Assembly (NCBI GenBank): GCA_002315825.1
Contig: DCIC01000090.1
Location: 8,035-15,664, forward strand
Direction: 5' to 3'
Source of the DNA: Bacteroidales bacterium UBA1736
GTDB lineage: Bacteria; Bacteroidota; Bacteroidia; Bacteroidales; UBA932
Length of the DNA stretch: 7,630 nt
In this document: positions 6,952-7,630 of the stretch, piece by piece
Numbering within the stretch: the stretch's first letter is position 1
How the letters are laid out: each line of letters opens with the position of its first letter
Made by a program: the position numbers and the translations under genes
The notes under the pieces: generated by a model
The model's input: only the letters and a program-made list of their open reading frames with translations
What the model was told of the DNA's origin: nothing
Databases searched by the model: none

Positions 6952-6971
6952 CAAAATTGTTTATTGTTAGT

Positions 6972-7630
6972 ATGGCATCTATAGAAGAAAAAATCGCAAT
7001 CGACGGTTTGACATTCGATGACGTTCTGCTCATCCCGTCTTATTCTGAAGTTCTGCCGCGTGAGGTCTGTCTGAAGTCCAAGTTTACGCGTAACATCGTC
7101 CTGAACATTCCAATCGTCTCTGCTGCGATGGATACTGTTACAGAAGCGCCTATGGCCATAGCCCTTGCAAGGGAAGGTGGAATAGGCGTTATTCATAAGA
7201 ATATGTCAATAGCTGCACAGGCTGCTGAGGTACGCAAGGTGAAACGCGCTGAGAACGGAATGATAATGGATCCTCTCACAATCACTAAGGATGCCACAGT
7301 GGGAGAGGCACTCCGACTGATGTCTGAGAATCATATCGGAGGCATTCCTGTCACTGATTCTGACAGGAAGCTGGTCGGTATCGTTACCAACAGGGATGTG
7401 CGTTTCCTTGACGATATGGATGCCAAGATCGCTGATGTGATGACCACCACCAATCTTATCACCATCAAGCATTCTGTCACTGACAGGGCTTATGTCAGGA
7501 AGGTGCTTCAGGACAATAAGGTTGAGAAGCTCCCTGTAGTGGATGATGAGGGCCGTATTGTGGGTCTTATCACTTTCCGCGATATTCAGAAGGAGAAGGA
7601 GCATCCCAATGCCTGCAAGGATGCAAAGGG
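6972..7630 (+). CDS. guaB: inosine-5'-monophosphate dehydrogenase, N-terminal part (3' end outside window)
   Basis: The enzyme oxidises IMP to XMP with NAD+, the committed step of guanine nucleotide synthesis in the cytoplasm. The frame is open from ATG 6972 to the window end (219 full codons), about 45% of the usual 485-495 residues. Visible signatures are LTFDDVLLIPSYSEVLP (13-29), IPIVSAAMDTVTE (46-58) and GGIGVIHKNM (69-78) of the catalytic barrel. Two CBS repeats (Bateman module) follow at about 97-152 (HIGGIPVTD.....LVGIVTNRD) and 157-207 (KLPVVDDEG.IVGLITFRD); in other IMPDHs this module binds adenine or guanine nucleotides and tunes activity. The active-site cysteine loop and flap lie beyond the window. 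The start is chosen because MASIEEKIAIDGLTFDDVLL matches the normal N-terminus and a -7 box stands 20 bases upstream. There is no Shine-Dalgarno sequence. Identification is very secure. Confidence 0.97.
   Translation, partial: MASIEEKIAIDGLTFDDVLLIPSYSEVLPREVCLKSKFTRNIVLNIPIVSAAMDTVTEAPMAIALAREGGIGVIHKNMSIAAQAAEVRKVKRAENGMIMDPLTITKDATVGEALRLMSENHIGGIPVTDSDRKLVGIVTNRDVRFLDDMDAKIADVMTTTNLITIKHSVTDRAYVRKVLQDNKVEKLPVVDDEGRIVGLITFRDIQKEKEHPNACKDAK

Noticed and set aside
7206..7604. 132-codon open frame on the - strand near the right edge
   Set aside because: It is antisense to guaB, whose conserved IMP dehydrogenase sequence fully explains this region.

Overview
The window reads as ordinary chromosome of a member of the Bacteroidota, most likely the order Bacteroidales. 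This rests on three things: a TonB-dependent receptor paired with a DUF4249 lipoprotein; TAnnTTTG-type -7 boxes upstream of genes; and start codons that lack Shine-Dalgarno sequences. Genus cannot be assigned from the sequence alone. All genes lie on the + strand and are tightly packed. No stretch without a gene exceeds about 75 bases. No insertion sequence, CRISPR array or phage gene was seen.

Layout: (1) 1-756 is the C-terminal half of a DUF1846/UPF0371 protein, cut by the left window edge. (2) 829-916 is a tRNA-Ser with anticodon GGA and a long variable arm, preceded by a good Bacteroidota promoter (788-817). (3) 925-3270 is a TonB-dependent outer-membrane receptor whose signal peptide begins only a few bases after the tRNA. 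It has no ATG start unless one reads back through the tRNA. (4) 3270-4181 is a DUF4249 lipoprotein whose start codon overlaps the receptor stop. (5) 4236-5525 is an exported metallo-beta-lactamase-fold hydrolase resembling the C-terminal domain of ComEC, with its own likely -7 box. (6) 5529-6911 is a MATE/DinF-type multidrug or metabolite exporter starting at TTG three bases after the hydrolase stop. (7) 6972-7630 is the N-terminal 219 codons of IMP dehydrogenase (guaB), cut by the right edge.

The receptor and lipoprotein very probably form one outer-membrane uptake module of unknown substrate. The hydrolase and MATE genes form a second tight pair, predicted to be an exported hydrolase and an inner-membrane exporter. 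A functional link between the two pairs is possible but rests only on adjacency. The flanking DUF1846 and guaB genes look like unrelated housekeeping or conserved genes. The point most worth a second look is the junction between the tRNA and the receptor. The receptor reading frame continues unbroken through the tRNA, so automatic annotation would give it a false 41-residue N-terminal extension. The true start must be non-ATG, or the gene has lost its original start.
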